64,000 bases of DNA, from contig NZ_JAQBOC010000073.1 in the NCBI RefSeq assembly GCF_028288225.1, forward strand, positions 1 through 64,000. Reading direction: 5' to 3'. Source of the stretch: Mucilaginibacter sp. GTDB taxonomy: Bacteria; Bacteroidota; Bacteroidia; Sphingobacteriales; Sphingobacteriaceae. Made by a program: the position numbers and the translations under genes. The notes below the pieces were generated by a model, which made no database searches, was not told where the DNA came from, and was given only the letters and a program-made list of their open reading frames with translations. Every line of letters starts with the position of its first letter. Position 1 is the first letter of the stretch. Shown here piece by piece: positions 45,120-53,124 of the stretch.

Positions 45120-45148
45120 ACGAAGTTTTTAAAACTTCGTAAGTTTTC
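45120..45148 (+). terminator. Possible terminator after the oxidoreductase gene
   Basis: Palindrome ACGAAGTTT...AAACTTCGT at 45120-45140 followed by AAGTTTTC. The loop is very short and the T-run weak, so termination is uncertain. Confidence 0.4.
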
Positions 45149-45230
45149 TCCGCAAGATACATGTTATCGGAATATGTGAATTTTGGCTAATCATAAAATA
45201 AACTAATTTGAGTAAAATATGGTTCTGAAA

Positions 45231-45264
45231 TAATCCTGCAATCCTTAAATCCTATAAATCTTAG
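45231..45264 (-). repeat. AGGATTNN octamer arm
   Basis: On the minus strand it reads as AGATTTAT, AGGATTTA, AGGATTGC, AGGATTAT. It is a single arm in the gap before dcd. Confidence 0.65.
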
Positions 45265-45359
45265 TTTATATTTCCACATCTTCCTAAAACATTTGTTGGT
45301 AACATAGCATTGTCATGCCGGGCAAATAGTTATAATTTAGCCCCTCGTTACAGGGCATT

Positions 45360-45896
45360 ATGATATTATCAGACAAAAGAATTTTAGAAGAGATAGAAGA
45401 GGGACATATTATTATTGAACCCTTTAAACGTGAATGCCTTGGGACAAACTCCTATGATGTGCACCTGGGTAAATACCTGGCCACTTACCGCGACCGCGTA
45501 TTGGATGCAAAGATGCATAATGAGATTACTTATTTTGAGATCCCTAAAGACGGTTTTGTTTTACAGCCAAATACTTTGTACCTGGGGGTAACAGTTGAAT
45601 ATACAGAAACACATAGTCATGTGCCTTTTTTAGAAGGAAAATCAAGCACCGGCCGTTTGGGCATTGATATACATGCCACCGCCGGAAAAGGCGATGTAGG
45701 GTTTTGCAATACCTGGACCCTGGAAATATCATGTACCCAGCCAGTTAAAATTTATCCCGGCATGCCTATTGGTCAGCTGATATATTTTGTGGTTGAAGGC
45801 GAGATAGAAACCTTTTATAACACCAAGGATAATGCTAAATATAACAGCCCATCAACCAAACCGGTGGAGAGTATGATGTGGAAAAATGTGTTTTAG
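45360..45896 (+). CDS. dcd: dCTP deaminase
   Basis: A 178-residue Dcd of normal length that deaminates dCTP to dUTP in pyrimidine nucleotide synthesis. Motifs: NSYDVHLG near the start, then LEGKSSTGRLG (about 91-101), HATAGKGDVGFCNTWTLEI with the catalytic Glu (about 105-123), and GQLIYF. Monocistronic. Confidence 0.95.
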   Translation: MILSDKRILEEIEEGHIIIEPFKRECLGTNSYDVHLGKYLATYRDRVLDAKMHNEITYFEIPKDGFVLQPNTLYLGVTVEYTETHSHVPFLEGKSSTGRLGIDIHATAGKGDVGFCNTWTLEISCTQPVKIYPGMPIGQLIYFVVEGEIETFYNTKDNAKYNSPSTKPVESMMWKNVF

Positions 45897-46110
45897 CTAA
45901 TGGTTTATAGTTGGATTTGGAAAAGGGTTACTATGGCCCCATGGATTAGTTATTGCCATTTAAAATAATTTTCATTTCAGATCCATTAAATCCGCACTAA
46001 ATATTTAGTTCAAAGTGTTGGTAATCAGGACGCCATGAATTGTAACGATTTTGTTGCAAATTCTTGGTTTGTATATTTTCTAAATTCAGCCTTAGAAACG
46101 CCTTATCGCA

Positions 46111-48819
46111 ATGAACTACAAAAAACTACTTGCACGTCTTTTTATAATTGTTGGTGCTACAGCTCTCTGGGGTTTTACCCGGATTGATGATGACCCTATA
46201 GCTAAGATAGCTGCACAATTAGAAGAATGGCTCTCAAACCATCCACAGGAAAAAGTTTACCTGCAATTTGACAAACCCTACTATGCTATTGGCGATACAA
46301 TTTGGTTTAAGGCGTATGATTTAATAGCCCGCAGGCATCAGCTCTCGGCCTTAAGCGGTGTGCTGAACGTAGATCTGATTGATGACCGCGACTCGGTTAA
46401 AAAAAGCATAAAGCTTCCGATAGAGAATGGGGTAAGCTGGGGCGATTTTGTACTGCCTGATTCACTTACAGAAGGTAATTACCGTGTTAGGGCATACACC
46501 AACTGGATGCGCAACGCCGGCGAGGATTATTTTTTTGATAAATCTATAACTGTTAATGCAATAACTAATACTGTATTTACAAAAACAAATTATAGCTACA
46601 ATACCCAAAACGGGCAGCAAAAAATAAATTCAGTAATCAATTATACTGATATTGATGGTAAACCTTACGCAGGCAAACAGGTAAACTATGAAGTGATGAC
46701 AGGCAAAAAAACAATAGATAGGGGTAAAGGTCAAACTGATGAAAATGGAAACCTTAACATCAGCTTTGCTAATGCCGCACAGGTTACATTAAAACCCCGC
46801 CGTATTATTACCACTTTGAAAGTGAATGATAAGGAATCGGTTACCAAATCAATTGTGATAAAAGCGACGTCAGAAAAAGTGGATGTTCAGTTTTTCCCGG
46901 AAGGAGGGCCCCTGGTAGTAGGAAATCCATCAAAAATAGCATTTAAAGCTATAGGCTCAGATGGCCTTGGCGCTACAATAAAAGGTGTGGTTATTGATGA
47001 TCAAAATAACCAGGTGGCAGAAATTGCTACCACGCATTTAGGTATGGGGGTATTTAACCTGACGCCTGAAAGTAATAAAACCTACAAAGCAAAGCTTACT
47101 TACACAGATGGTTCAGAAAATACCGTTGAGCTGCCTAAGGCAACCGACCAGGGTTATTCTTTAATTGTATCAAACGCCGGACCTTCTCATTTTAGTTTAA
47201 GGGTTTTACCGGGACCAGCAGCTTCAACTGCGGTGCAAAACGGGCTAATGAGCATAATTGCCCAGGTTAACGGTGTTATTTGCTATGCCGGTAAAAGTGA
47301 AGCCGGCAAACCATTTATGGCGCATATCCTTAAAAGTAAATTTCCATCAGGAATTGTTCAGTTTACCTTGTTTTCATCAACTGGCGAGCCACTAAATGAG
47401 CGCGTGGTGTTTGTCAAAAACCCCGATCAGCTTAAATTGAACGTAACAACAGGAAAAGAAAGTTATTCCGCCAGGCAAAAAATAAAAATCGAAGTTAACG
47501 CAAAAGATAAAGAAGATAAGCCGGTTACGGGCAGTTTTTCGGTATCGGTAACAAATGAAACAAATGTGCCTGTTGATGAAATTTCAGAAAGCACTATCTT
47601 ATCAAACCTGTTACTTACATCGGATATTAAAGGCTATGTTGAAAAACCTAATTATTACTTTACCAATACCAACGAAACAACACAGGCCGACCTGGACGTG
47701 CTGATGCTTACCCAGGGATACAGGAGATTTGAATGGAAACAACTATTGAACAACAGTATCCCGCCTGACGCTTATCCCGCCGAAAAATCATTGAGCCTGG
47801 CCGGCCATATAAAAACATTAGGCGGTAAACCTTTACCCAATGGCGCCGTTAAAATATTAAGCAATAAGGGCGGTTTCTTTTTTAGAGACACCGTTGCTGA
47901 TAATACTGGCGCATTTTCCTTTAACGGCCTGGTATTTAAAGACAGCACAAAATTTCTAATCCAGGCACGGTCGGCGAAAGACCGAAAAAATGTACAAATA
48001 GATCTTGATAATACCGCTCCTCAAACAGTAGGGGTTAATAAAAACGCTGCTGATATGCAAGTAAACATTAACGATGGCTTGTCGCAATATTTACAAAGCA
48101 GTAAGGCCCTGTATGATAGTGAGCTAAAAGCCGGCTCAGTAAAGCGCCCAATAATATTAAAAGGGGTAGTAGTAAATGCAAAAAAGAACAAGGTGGTATA
48201 TTCAGAAAATTTAAACGGGCCGGGTAATGCTGATGCCGTTATTACTGCTGACAGGTTGGGAAACTGCGGCGGTTTTCTTTCTAACTGTTTACAGGGCCTT
48301 ATAGCAGGTGTCACTTTTCGTAATAATATACCTTTTAATAATCGCGCAAATGCAGCAATGGCCATCGTGCTTGATGGTAACTTTATTGACAATGACCTTT
48401 TTAGCGATATAAACCCAAGTAACGTTCAAAGTGTTGAGGTTTTGCTGGGGCCGTTCCGTACGGCTATTTACGGGAGCCGTGGCGCAAATGGCATATTATT
48501 AATAACAAGCAAAAAGGGCAGGGATGCAATGAGCGCTTATGAGCGTTATGCGCCGGGTGTTATTACTTATACGCCTAAAGGATATTATAAAGTACGCGAC
48601 TTTTATTCGCCACAACACAATAACCCTAAAACCGATCAACAATTACCCGATTTGCGCAGCACCATCTATTGGAACCCTAATTTTATTACAGACAAAGCAG
48701 GTAAAGCGTCATTCCAGTTTTTTAATGCCGATACAAAAGGCACTTATCGTGTAGTTATAGAAGGTGTTGACAGCGACGGTAATTTAGGCAGGCAGGTATT
48801 TAGATATAAAGTAGAGTAG
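46111..48819 (+). CDS. MG2-like / TonB-receptor plug domain surface protein without barrel
   Basis: A 902-residue exported protein. After a signal-like N-terminus (about 1-22) comes a macroglobulin MG2-like domain (KVYLQFDKPYYAIGDTIWFKAY, about 49-70), then several Ig-like and carboxypeptidase-regulatory beta modules, and near 735-810 a TonB-dependent receptor plug domain (IVLDGNFIDND, then SVEVLLGPFRTAIYGSRGANG). No 22-stranded barrel follows: the protein ends about 90 residues later with a beta domain (TKGTYRVVIEGVDSDGN). Such barrel-less plug proteins recur in Bacteroidota; function is unknown, possibly a partner in outer-membrane uptake or protease protection. Confidence 0.8.
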   Translation: MNYKKLLARLFIIVGATALWGFTRIDDDPIAKIAAQLEEWLSNHPQEKVYLQFDKPYYAIGDTIWFKAYDLIARRHQLSALSGVLNVDLIDDRDSVKKSIKLPIENGVSWGDFVLPDSLTEGNYRVRAYTNWMRNAGEDYFFDKSITVNAITNTVFTKTNYSYNTQNGQQKINSVINYTDIDGKPYAGKQVNYEVMTGKKTIDRGKGQTDENGNLNISFANAAQVTLKPRRIITTLKVNDKESVTKSIVIKATSEKVDVQFFPEGGPLVVGNPSKIAFKAIGSDGLGATIKGVVIDDQNNQVAEIATTHLGMGVFNLTPESNKTYKAKLTYTDGSENTVELPKATDQGYSLIVSNAGPSHFSLRVLPGPAASTAVQNGLMSIIAQVNGVICYAGKSEAGKPFMAHILKSKFPSGIVQFTLFSSTGEPLNERVVFVKNPDQLKLNVTTGKESYSARQKIKIEVNAKDKEDKPVTGSFSVSVTNETNVPVDEISESTILSNLLLTSDIKGYVEKPNYYFTNTNETTQADLDVLMLTQGYRRFEWKQLLNNSIPPDAYPAEKSLSLAGHIKTLGGKPLPNGAVKILSNKGGFFFRDTVADNTGAFSFNGLVFKDSTKFLIQARSAKDRKNVQIDLDNTAPQTVGVNKNAADMQVNINDGLSQYLQSSKALYDSELKAGSVKRPIILKGVVVNAKKNKVVYSENLNGPGNADAVITADRLGNCGGFLSNCLQGLIAGVTFRNNIPFNNRANAAMAIVLDGNFIDNDLFSDINPSNVQSVEVLLGPFRTAIYGSRGANGILLITSKKGRDAMSAYERYAPGVITYTPKGYYKVRDFYSPQHNNPKTDQQLPDLRSTIYWNPNFITDKAGKASFQFFNADTKGTYRVVIEGVDSDGNLGRQVFRYKVE

Positions 48820-48854
48820 GTACCTGGTGTTGTGTCAATCATGAATTGAAGATT

Positions 48855-48938
48855 AGTCTTGAGTCGAAAGTTTTGAGTTCTAAGTCAGAAAAGAAAAAAT
48901 TTGACTTAAGACTTGCGACTTAAGACTGCTGACTAATC
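48855..48938. repeat. AGTCNNN inverted heptamer repeat between convergent genes
   Basis: The plus arm 48855-48888 (AGTCTTG, AGTCGAA, AGTTTTG, AGTTCTA, AGTCAGA) faces the minus arm 48901-48938 (AGTCAGC, AGTCTTA, AGTCGCA, AGTCTTA). On the minus strand the right arm overlaps the last codons and TAG stop of the gene ending at 48933. Confidence 0.85.
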
Positions 48939-50054
48939 ACTACTCCCAGGCACATAATCAACAGGTAAAAGCTCGGCCATTAGCCTGCGACCCCAGTTAC
49001 CATCAAAAGAAATGCTTAAAGGATTTATAATTATACCGTTATTGTCAAAAAAAGCGTAAGGTTCGTTAAAAATCAAAGTTGTGATAAGTGCATCGTTCCA
49101 TGCAGCGTTTGATGACCATTCCTTAGTGATGGTATTTCCTGAATGAGCTCGTTTTTTGTTATACATTACGTACAGGCAATCTTTAAAGCTTAATGCATAT
49201 TCCCCTTCAACATCGGTAGGCTTTACAAAATCACTTGTGTTAAGCGGAAGATCAACCAGTGTCCGGAAACTTTGGCTTCCGAAACTTATACCACCAGGAT
49301 CGGATTTGCTGATCAGGCGTAGTACCTTAAATCCGTTATCTGTAATTGTATTTGTGACTACTGATCGTAAAAATTGCATGCTTGAACCCTCATATGCCTT
49401 TAATCTGTTTTTTTTCCACCTGCGTATTTGCGACTCAGAACCCGCAAGTTCTTCAAATGCAGCCGTTCCTTCATAATAAAAGCTGCCGGTACGGGCATTG
49501 CGTTCAAGATCAGATAAAAGATACTTAATCTTATAACCCAAAGCTTTATTTTCAATCTCTAAAAAATCGTTTGATTTTGCTGTTAACATCATTGTTTTGC
49601 TGTCATAATCAAGGTCAAGTACATCAGGCAGATCTTTATTTAATATTTTGCACTTATCTGCAAATGCCGATTCACCAAAAAAATAGCGTTTAAATTTTTC
49701 ATAATCTCTTTTCCAGTTACCGTTTGACCTAATCTTCACTTCCTGCAGCATCATGGTTTTAGGTGATATTTCAATGGTGGCCAGTTTCACATCGGCATTT
49801 ACCATGATATTTTGATGCGAGGTTTCATAGCCCAGGCTTGATACCACCAGGTCATATTGGCCTGGCCTTACATTTGTTATTGTAAAGGCACCCTTATCAT
49901 CTGTTTTACTTCCGGCCACAGCGTTATTTAAAAATACACTGGCGTTAGCTACAGGAGTTTTATTGGTGCTGCTCAATACTTTACCAGTAATAACAAATTG
50001 CGCAAAACAGGTAAGCGGCAATAAAAATAAAATAAAGAGGCATGACTTTATCAT
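48933..50054 (-). CDS. Carboxypeptidase-like regulatory-domain protein
   Basis: A 373-residue exported protein: signal peptide (about 1-18), a CarboxypepD_reg-like beta-sandwich (about 20-105; ITGKVLSSTNKTPVANASVF, then VRPGQYDLVVSSLGYE) and a C-terminal region of about 260 residues of the type found in Bacteroidota surface proteins of unknown function. The last residues (S-S-D) and stop are encoded by a repeat arm. Confidence 0.82.
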   Translation of the reverse strand: MIKSCLFILFLLPLTCFAQFVITGKVLSSTNKTPVANASVFLNNAVAGSKTDDKGAFTITNVRPGQYDLVVSSLGYETSHQNIMVNADVKLATIEISPKTMMLQEVKIRSNGNWKRDYEKFKRYFFGESAFADKCKILNKDLPDVLDLDYDSKTMMLTAKSNDFLEIENKALGYKIKYLLSDLERNARTGSFYYEGTAAFEELAGSESQIRRWKKNRLKAYEGSSMQFLRSVVTNTITDNGFKVLRLISKSDPGGISFGSQSFRTLVDLPLNTSDFVKPTDVEGEYALSFKDCLYVMYNKKRAHSGNTITKEWSSNAAWNDALITTLIFNEPYAFFDNNGIIINPLSISFDGNWGRRLMAELLPVDYVPGSSD

Positions 50055-50207
50055 ACTTTAAATTTAACTAAAAAATTAGTTTAATAAAAAAGAGTTTTGT
50101 TTTTATTGATTTTTTGCCCGATAATTGGCTTTTTAAAAAAAAGTTAAAATTTATATTAAACCTTTTTAAAAAACGTTGTTCTTAGTATACAAATAAACAA
50201 CATACAT

Positions 50208-50600
50208 ATGAAAAGAATCTTATCAATCATTGGCTGCGTTATAGTATTGGCAGCGTCTTCATGTACTAAAAAGTATATTACCCCTAATCCTAATCAAACC
50301 ATTTTACTAACTGTTAAATCTACCGATTGGACAACTACAGATGGAGGAAAAACATATTCTGCAGTAATAGATGCTCCTGAAATTGACAGCTATTTTAATG
50401 ACCATGGCGGGGTATTGGTTTATTTCTCATTTACCGATGGCGTATATGAGCAGGTTCCGGAAGTTTATCAGGGAATAGCGTACAGCTATACACATAACAC
50501 AGGAAGCCTGGCGTTGTACGCACAGTCATCAGATGGTATTACACCCGTAGCAAGGCCTGATGATACAGTTGTGAAACTTTTGCTAATTGATTCTAACTAG
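50208..50600 (+). CDS. Small predicted lipoprotein, unknown function
   Basis: A 130-residue protein with a lipoprotein signal (VLAASSC, Cys at about 19) and a short beta-rich domain (about 30-130). It resembles small Bacteroidota lipoproteins of unknown function. The gap upstream is AT-rich. The TAG stop shares bases with the first AGTCCGGA unit of the following repeat. Confidence 0.75.
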   Translation: MKRILSIIGCVIVLAASSCTKKYITPNPNQTILLTVKSTDWTTTDGGKTYSAVIDAPEIDSYFNDHGGVLVYFSFTDGVYEQVPEVYQGIAYSYTHNTGSLALYAQSSDGITPVARPDDTVVKLLLIDSN

Positions 50601-50632
50601 TCCGGAAGTCGGAAAAGTCCGGAAGTCAGAAA
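50599..50632 (+). repeat. AGTCCGGA octamer arm after the small lipoprotein gene
   Basis: Units AGTCCGGA, AGTCGGAA, AGTCCGGA, AGTCAGAA. The first unit overlaps the TAG stop of the gene. These are the same units as in miaB and recN. Confidence 0.85.
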
Positions 50633-50634
50633 GA

Positions 50635-50675
50635 AAAAATCCTGTGGGAAAATGCTCTCACAGGATTTTTCTATT
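50635..50675. terminator. Bidirectional terminator between the lipoprotein gene and fabI
   Basis: Perfect 12-bp stem AAAAATCCTGTG (50635-50646) / CACAGGATTTTT (50659-50670) with A- and T-runs on both sides serves both converging genes. Confidence 0.9.
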
Positions 50676-50691
50676 TTTAAGGAAGCAGAAA

Positions 50692-50730
50692 ACTAATCTC
50701 TAATCTCCAGCCTCTAATCACTAATTTCTA
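50692..50730 (-). repeat. GAGATTA-type heptamer arm at the fabI stop codon
   Basis: On the minus strand it follows the fabI TAG directly and reads GTGATTA, GAGGCTG, GAGATTA, GAGATTA. The same unit occurs at 31832 and 60352. Confidence 0.8.
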
Positions 50731-51540
50731 TTTCTCCATCTGCTCAATCACCTCATCCGTTACCCCGGTAAAAGAGAAACCGCCGTCGTGGAAAAGGTTT
50801 TGCATGGTTACCATTTTTGTAAGATCAGAGAACATGCTTACACAGTAATCAGCACATTGATCGGAACTGGCATTACCCAGCGGGCTCATTTTTTCAGCAT
50901 ATCTTATAAATCCTTCAAATCCTTTAACACCCGAACCTGCGGTTGTGCGGGTTGGCGATTGTGATATGGTATTGATGCGTACATGTTTCTTTTTGCCATA
51001 GTAATAACCAAAACTGCGTGCAATGCTCTCCAGGTAAGCTTTGTTATCGGCCATGTCATTATAATCAGGGAATACTCGCTGGGCTGCAATATAAGTTAAA
51101 GCCAGTACAGATCCCCACTCATTAATGGCATCCATTTTCATGGCGGTTTGCAATACACGGTGCAGACTCAAGGCTGATATATCCAGACCTTTATGGGTAA
51201 AGTCATAATTATTTTCAATGTAGGGAATATTTTTACGAAGGTTAACGCTCATGCCTATTGAGTGCAATACAAAATCAACACCCCCGCCAAAATGCTCCTG
51301 CGATTTGGTGAACAGGTTAACCAGGTCGTCATTGTTGGTAACATCGGCACCAATAATAGGGGCATTGCATTCTTCGCCCAGTTTATTTAATTCGCCCATG
51401 CGTAAAGCAATAGGGGCATTGCTCAAGATAATTTCCGCACCTTCCTGTACAGCGCGCTGTGCTACTTTCCAGGCTATTGATTGCTCATTCAGAGCGCCAA
51501 AAATTATTCCTTTTTTACCTTTTAATAAGTTGTAAGCCAT
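50728..51540 (-). CDS. fabI: Enoyl-[acyl-carrier-protein] reductase FabI
   Basis: A 270-residue SDR-type FabI that reduces enoyl-ACP in the last step of each fatty-acid elongation cycle. It has the atypical cofactor motif GKKGIIFGALNEQSIAWKVA (about 8-27), the LHSIG segment and the Y-x6-K pair in DYNDMADNKAYLE. Monocistronic, with a terminator shared with the converging gene. Confidence 0.95.
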   Translation of the reverse strand: MAYNLLKGKKGIIFGALNEQSIAWKVAQRAVQEGAEIILSNAPIALRMGELNKLGEECNAPIIGADVTNNDDLVNLFTKSQEHFGGGVDFVLHSIGMSVNLRKNIPYIENNYDFTHKGLDISALSLHRVLQTAMKMDAINEWGSVLALTYIAAQRVFPDYNDMADNKAYLESIARSFGYYYGKKKHVRINTISQSPTRTTAGSGVKGFEGFIRYAEKMSPLGNASSDQCADYCVSMFSDLTKMVTMQNLFHDGGFSFTGVTDEVIEQMEK

Positions 51541-51788
51541 TTTAATGATTTTGTTTATCGCGATAAAAATAAAATTAATTATCGGTATTGAGAATTTTGA
51601 CTTTACGGATGGAATTCATCGGTAAAAATAAATAATTTGTGAATGTAGCATTTTGAACATTACAGTATCTAACAGCCAAAATCAAACAAAATAAAGGTGG
51701 AAAGAATAAGGTATATTACTTGCATTAGCTATATAAGTATTTGGTTATACGATAAACAACTTGCTAATTCTATAAATTAAAGCCCCTT

Positions 51789-52259
51789 ATGGTGTTTGAA
51801 GATATTTACCGTGACTATTGGAACAAGGTGTTTAGAATCTGCATGGGCTATGTTAATGATGCCGACTGGGCAAAAGATATTGCGCAGGAAACTTTTATTA
51901 TTATATGGAAACAATTACCCAAATTCAGGAATGAATCGGCCATTGGCACCTGGATCTTCAGGATAACTTCAAACAATTGCCTGCGGCAAATTGAAAGGCA
52001 AAACCGGATGCCGACAACTGAACTGCCGGAGCAAATTGAATATGAACCGGATCCTGATAAAGAATGGCAATCAAAACTGTTATATAAATGCATTGCCGAG
52101 CTGCCCGAAACCGACCGCATTATTATTTCACTTGAACTGGAGGATGTTAAACAAGTCGAAATTGCTAAAATAACCGGGCTGTCAGAAAGTAATGTCAGGG
52201 TTAAGATCTTCCGGATAAAAGAAAAGCTGACTCAAAAGTTTAAACAATATGAGCAATAA
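51789..52259 (+). CDS. ECF-type RNA polymerase sigma factor
   Basis: A 156-residue extracytoplasmic-function sigma factor with region 2 (about 5-70: DWAKDIAQETFIIIWKQLP, then SAIGTWIFRITSNNCLRQIER) and region 4 (about 100-152: QVEIAKITGLSESNVRVKIFRIKEKL). It recruits RNA polymerase to a small regulon. The downstream gene overlaps by 11 bases, the position usually held by the anti-sigma factor. Confidence 0.92.
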   Translation: MVFEDIYRDYWNKVFRICMGYVNDADWAKDIAQETFIIIWKQLPKFRNESAIGTWIFRITSNNCLRQIERQNRMPTTELPEQIEYEPDPDKEWQSKLLYKCIAELPETDRIIISLELEDVKQVEIAKITGLSESNVRVKIFRIKEKLTQKFKQYEQ

Positions 52260-52839
52260 CATAGATTTTAAAGAGCTGTGGAACCGCGGAAAGGCCAGTG
52301 CGCCTGATGTAAGCGAAATTTTTGCAAAGGCAGATCGGCTAAACCGTAAAATACGTAATAAAATTCTACGCGGTAATATCATATTATCGTTAACCATAGT
52401 GCTTACGGCATTTATATGGTGGTATTATCAGCCTCAAATGATCACCACAAAAATAGGACTGATATTAATGATCATTGCTATCGTCGTGTTTTTAGTAACT
52501 ACTAATCAGCTGTTTCCCCTATTAACTAAAACAAATGAAGAAACTGATAGTCGCCGGTTTTTAGCGCAGATGATCCGCATTAAACACAAGCAGGAGTTCT
52601 TGAATAAAACTATGCTAACCGGTTACTATATTTTTTTATCAGTAGGTATTTCTCTTTATATGATAGAGTATGCCCGACGTGGGAGCCTCATTTTCCAGTT
52701 ATCGGCCTACGGACTAACATTTGCATGGATAGCTTTTAACTGGTTTTATGTCCGTACTAAAACTATTAAAAAGCAACAGCGGGCCATCAATGATATTATT
52801 ACTAAACTGGAGGAAGTTGATAAGCAGTTACTGGATTAG
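52249..52839 (+). CDS. Membrane protein co-encoded with the ECF sigma factor
   Basis: A 196-residue protein with a cytoplasmic N-terminus (about 1-40) and four hydrophobic helices (about 45-62, 72-88, 125-142 and 150-166), ending in a helical tail (about 170-196). It overlaps the sigma-factor gene by 11 bases. It lacks the FecR/ZAS-type features of typical anti-sigma factors, but the position suggests that role. Function is inferred from context only. Confidence 0.75.
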   Translation: MSNNIDFKELWNRGKASAPDVSEIFAKADRLNRKIRNKILRGNIILSLTIVLTAFIWWYYQPQMITTKIGLILMIIAIVVFLVTTNQLFPLLTKTNEETDSRRFLAQMIRIKHKQEFLNKTMLTGYYIFLSVGISLYMIEYARRGSLIFQLSAYGLTFAWIAFNWFYVRTKTIKKQQRAINDIITKLEEVDKQLLD

Positions 52840-52870
52840 ATTATCGCTATATTTTCGTGATAAGTAGTTA

Positions 52871-53120
52871 AGGGGTGCAATTTAAATTGTCGCCAATAGC
52901 TATAACTCAATCGTTAACTATCTGCTTAGCTTATTGAAGCCTCGCAGAATTTGGCTAAAGCCCTATTTTGATCGCCCATTGTCCGTTGGCTGAAGCCAAA
53001 CGGCAATGAATAAAAAAATAGCAGACAACTTCATTGCCGTCCCATTTATGGGGCGGGTAAGGATAAAATAAGAGTTAAGGGCTTTAGCCCAAAACCAGCA
53101 GTTAGCGACAATTTGCCCCT
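52871..53120. repeat. Nested palindromic element between convergent genes
   Basis: About 250 bases with several concentric inverted pairs: outer arms containing AAATTGTCGC (to 52893) and GCGACAATTT (53105-53114), then TTGGCTAAAGCCCT (52951) / AGGGCTTTAGCCC (53078), GTTGGCTGAAGCCAAAC (52985), and CGGCAATGAA (53001) / TTCATTGCCG (53030). The RNA could fold into one branched stem. It is a different class from the heptamer arms. Similar elements are, as far as I recall, dispersed in other Bacteroidota genomes; unverified here. Confidence 0.7.
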
Positions 53121-53124
53121 GTAG

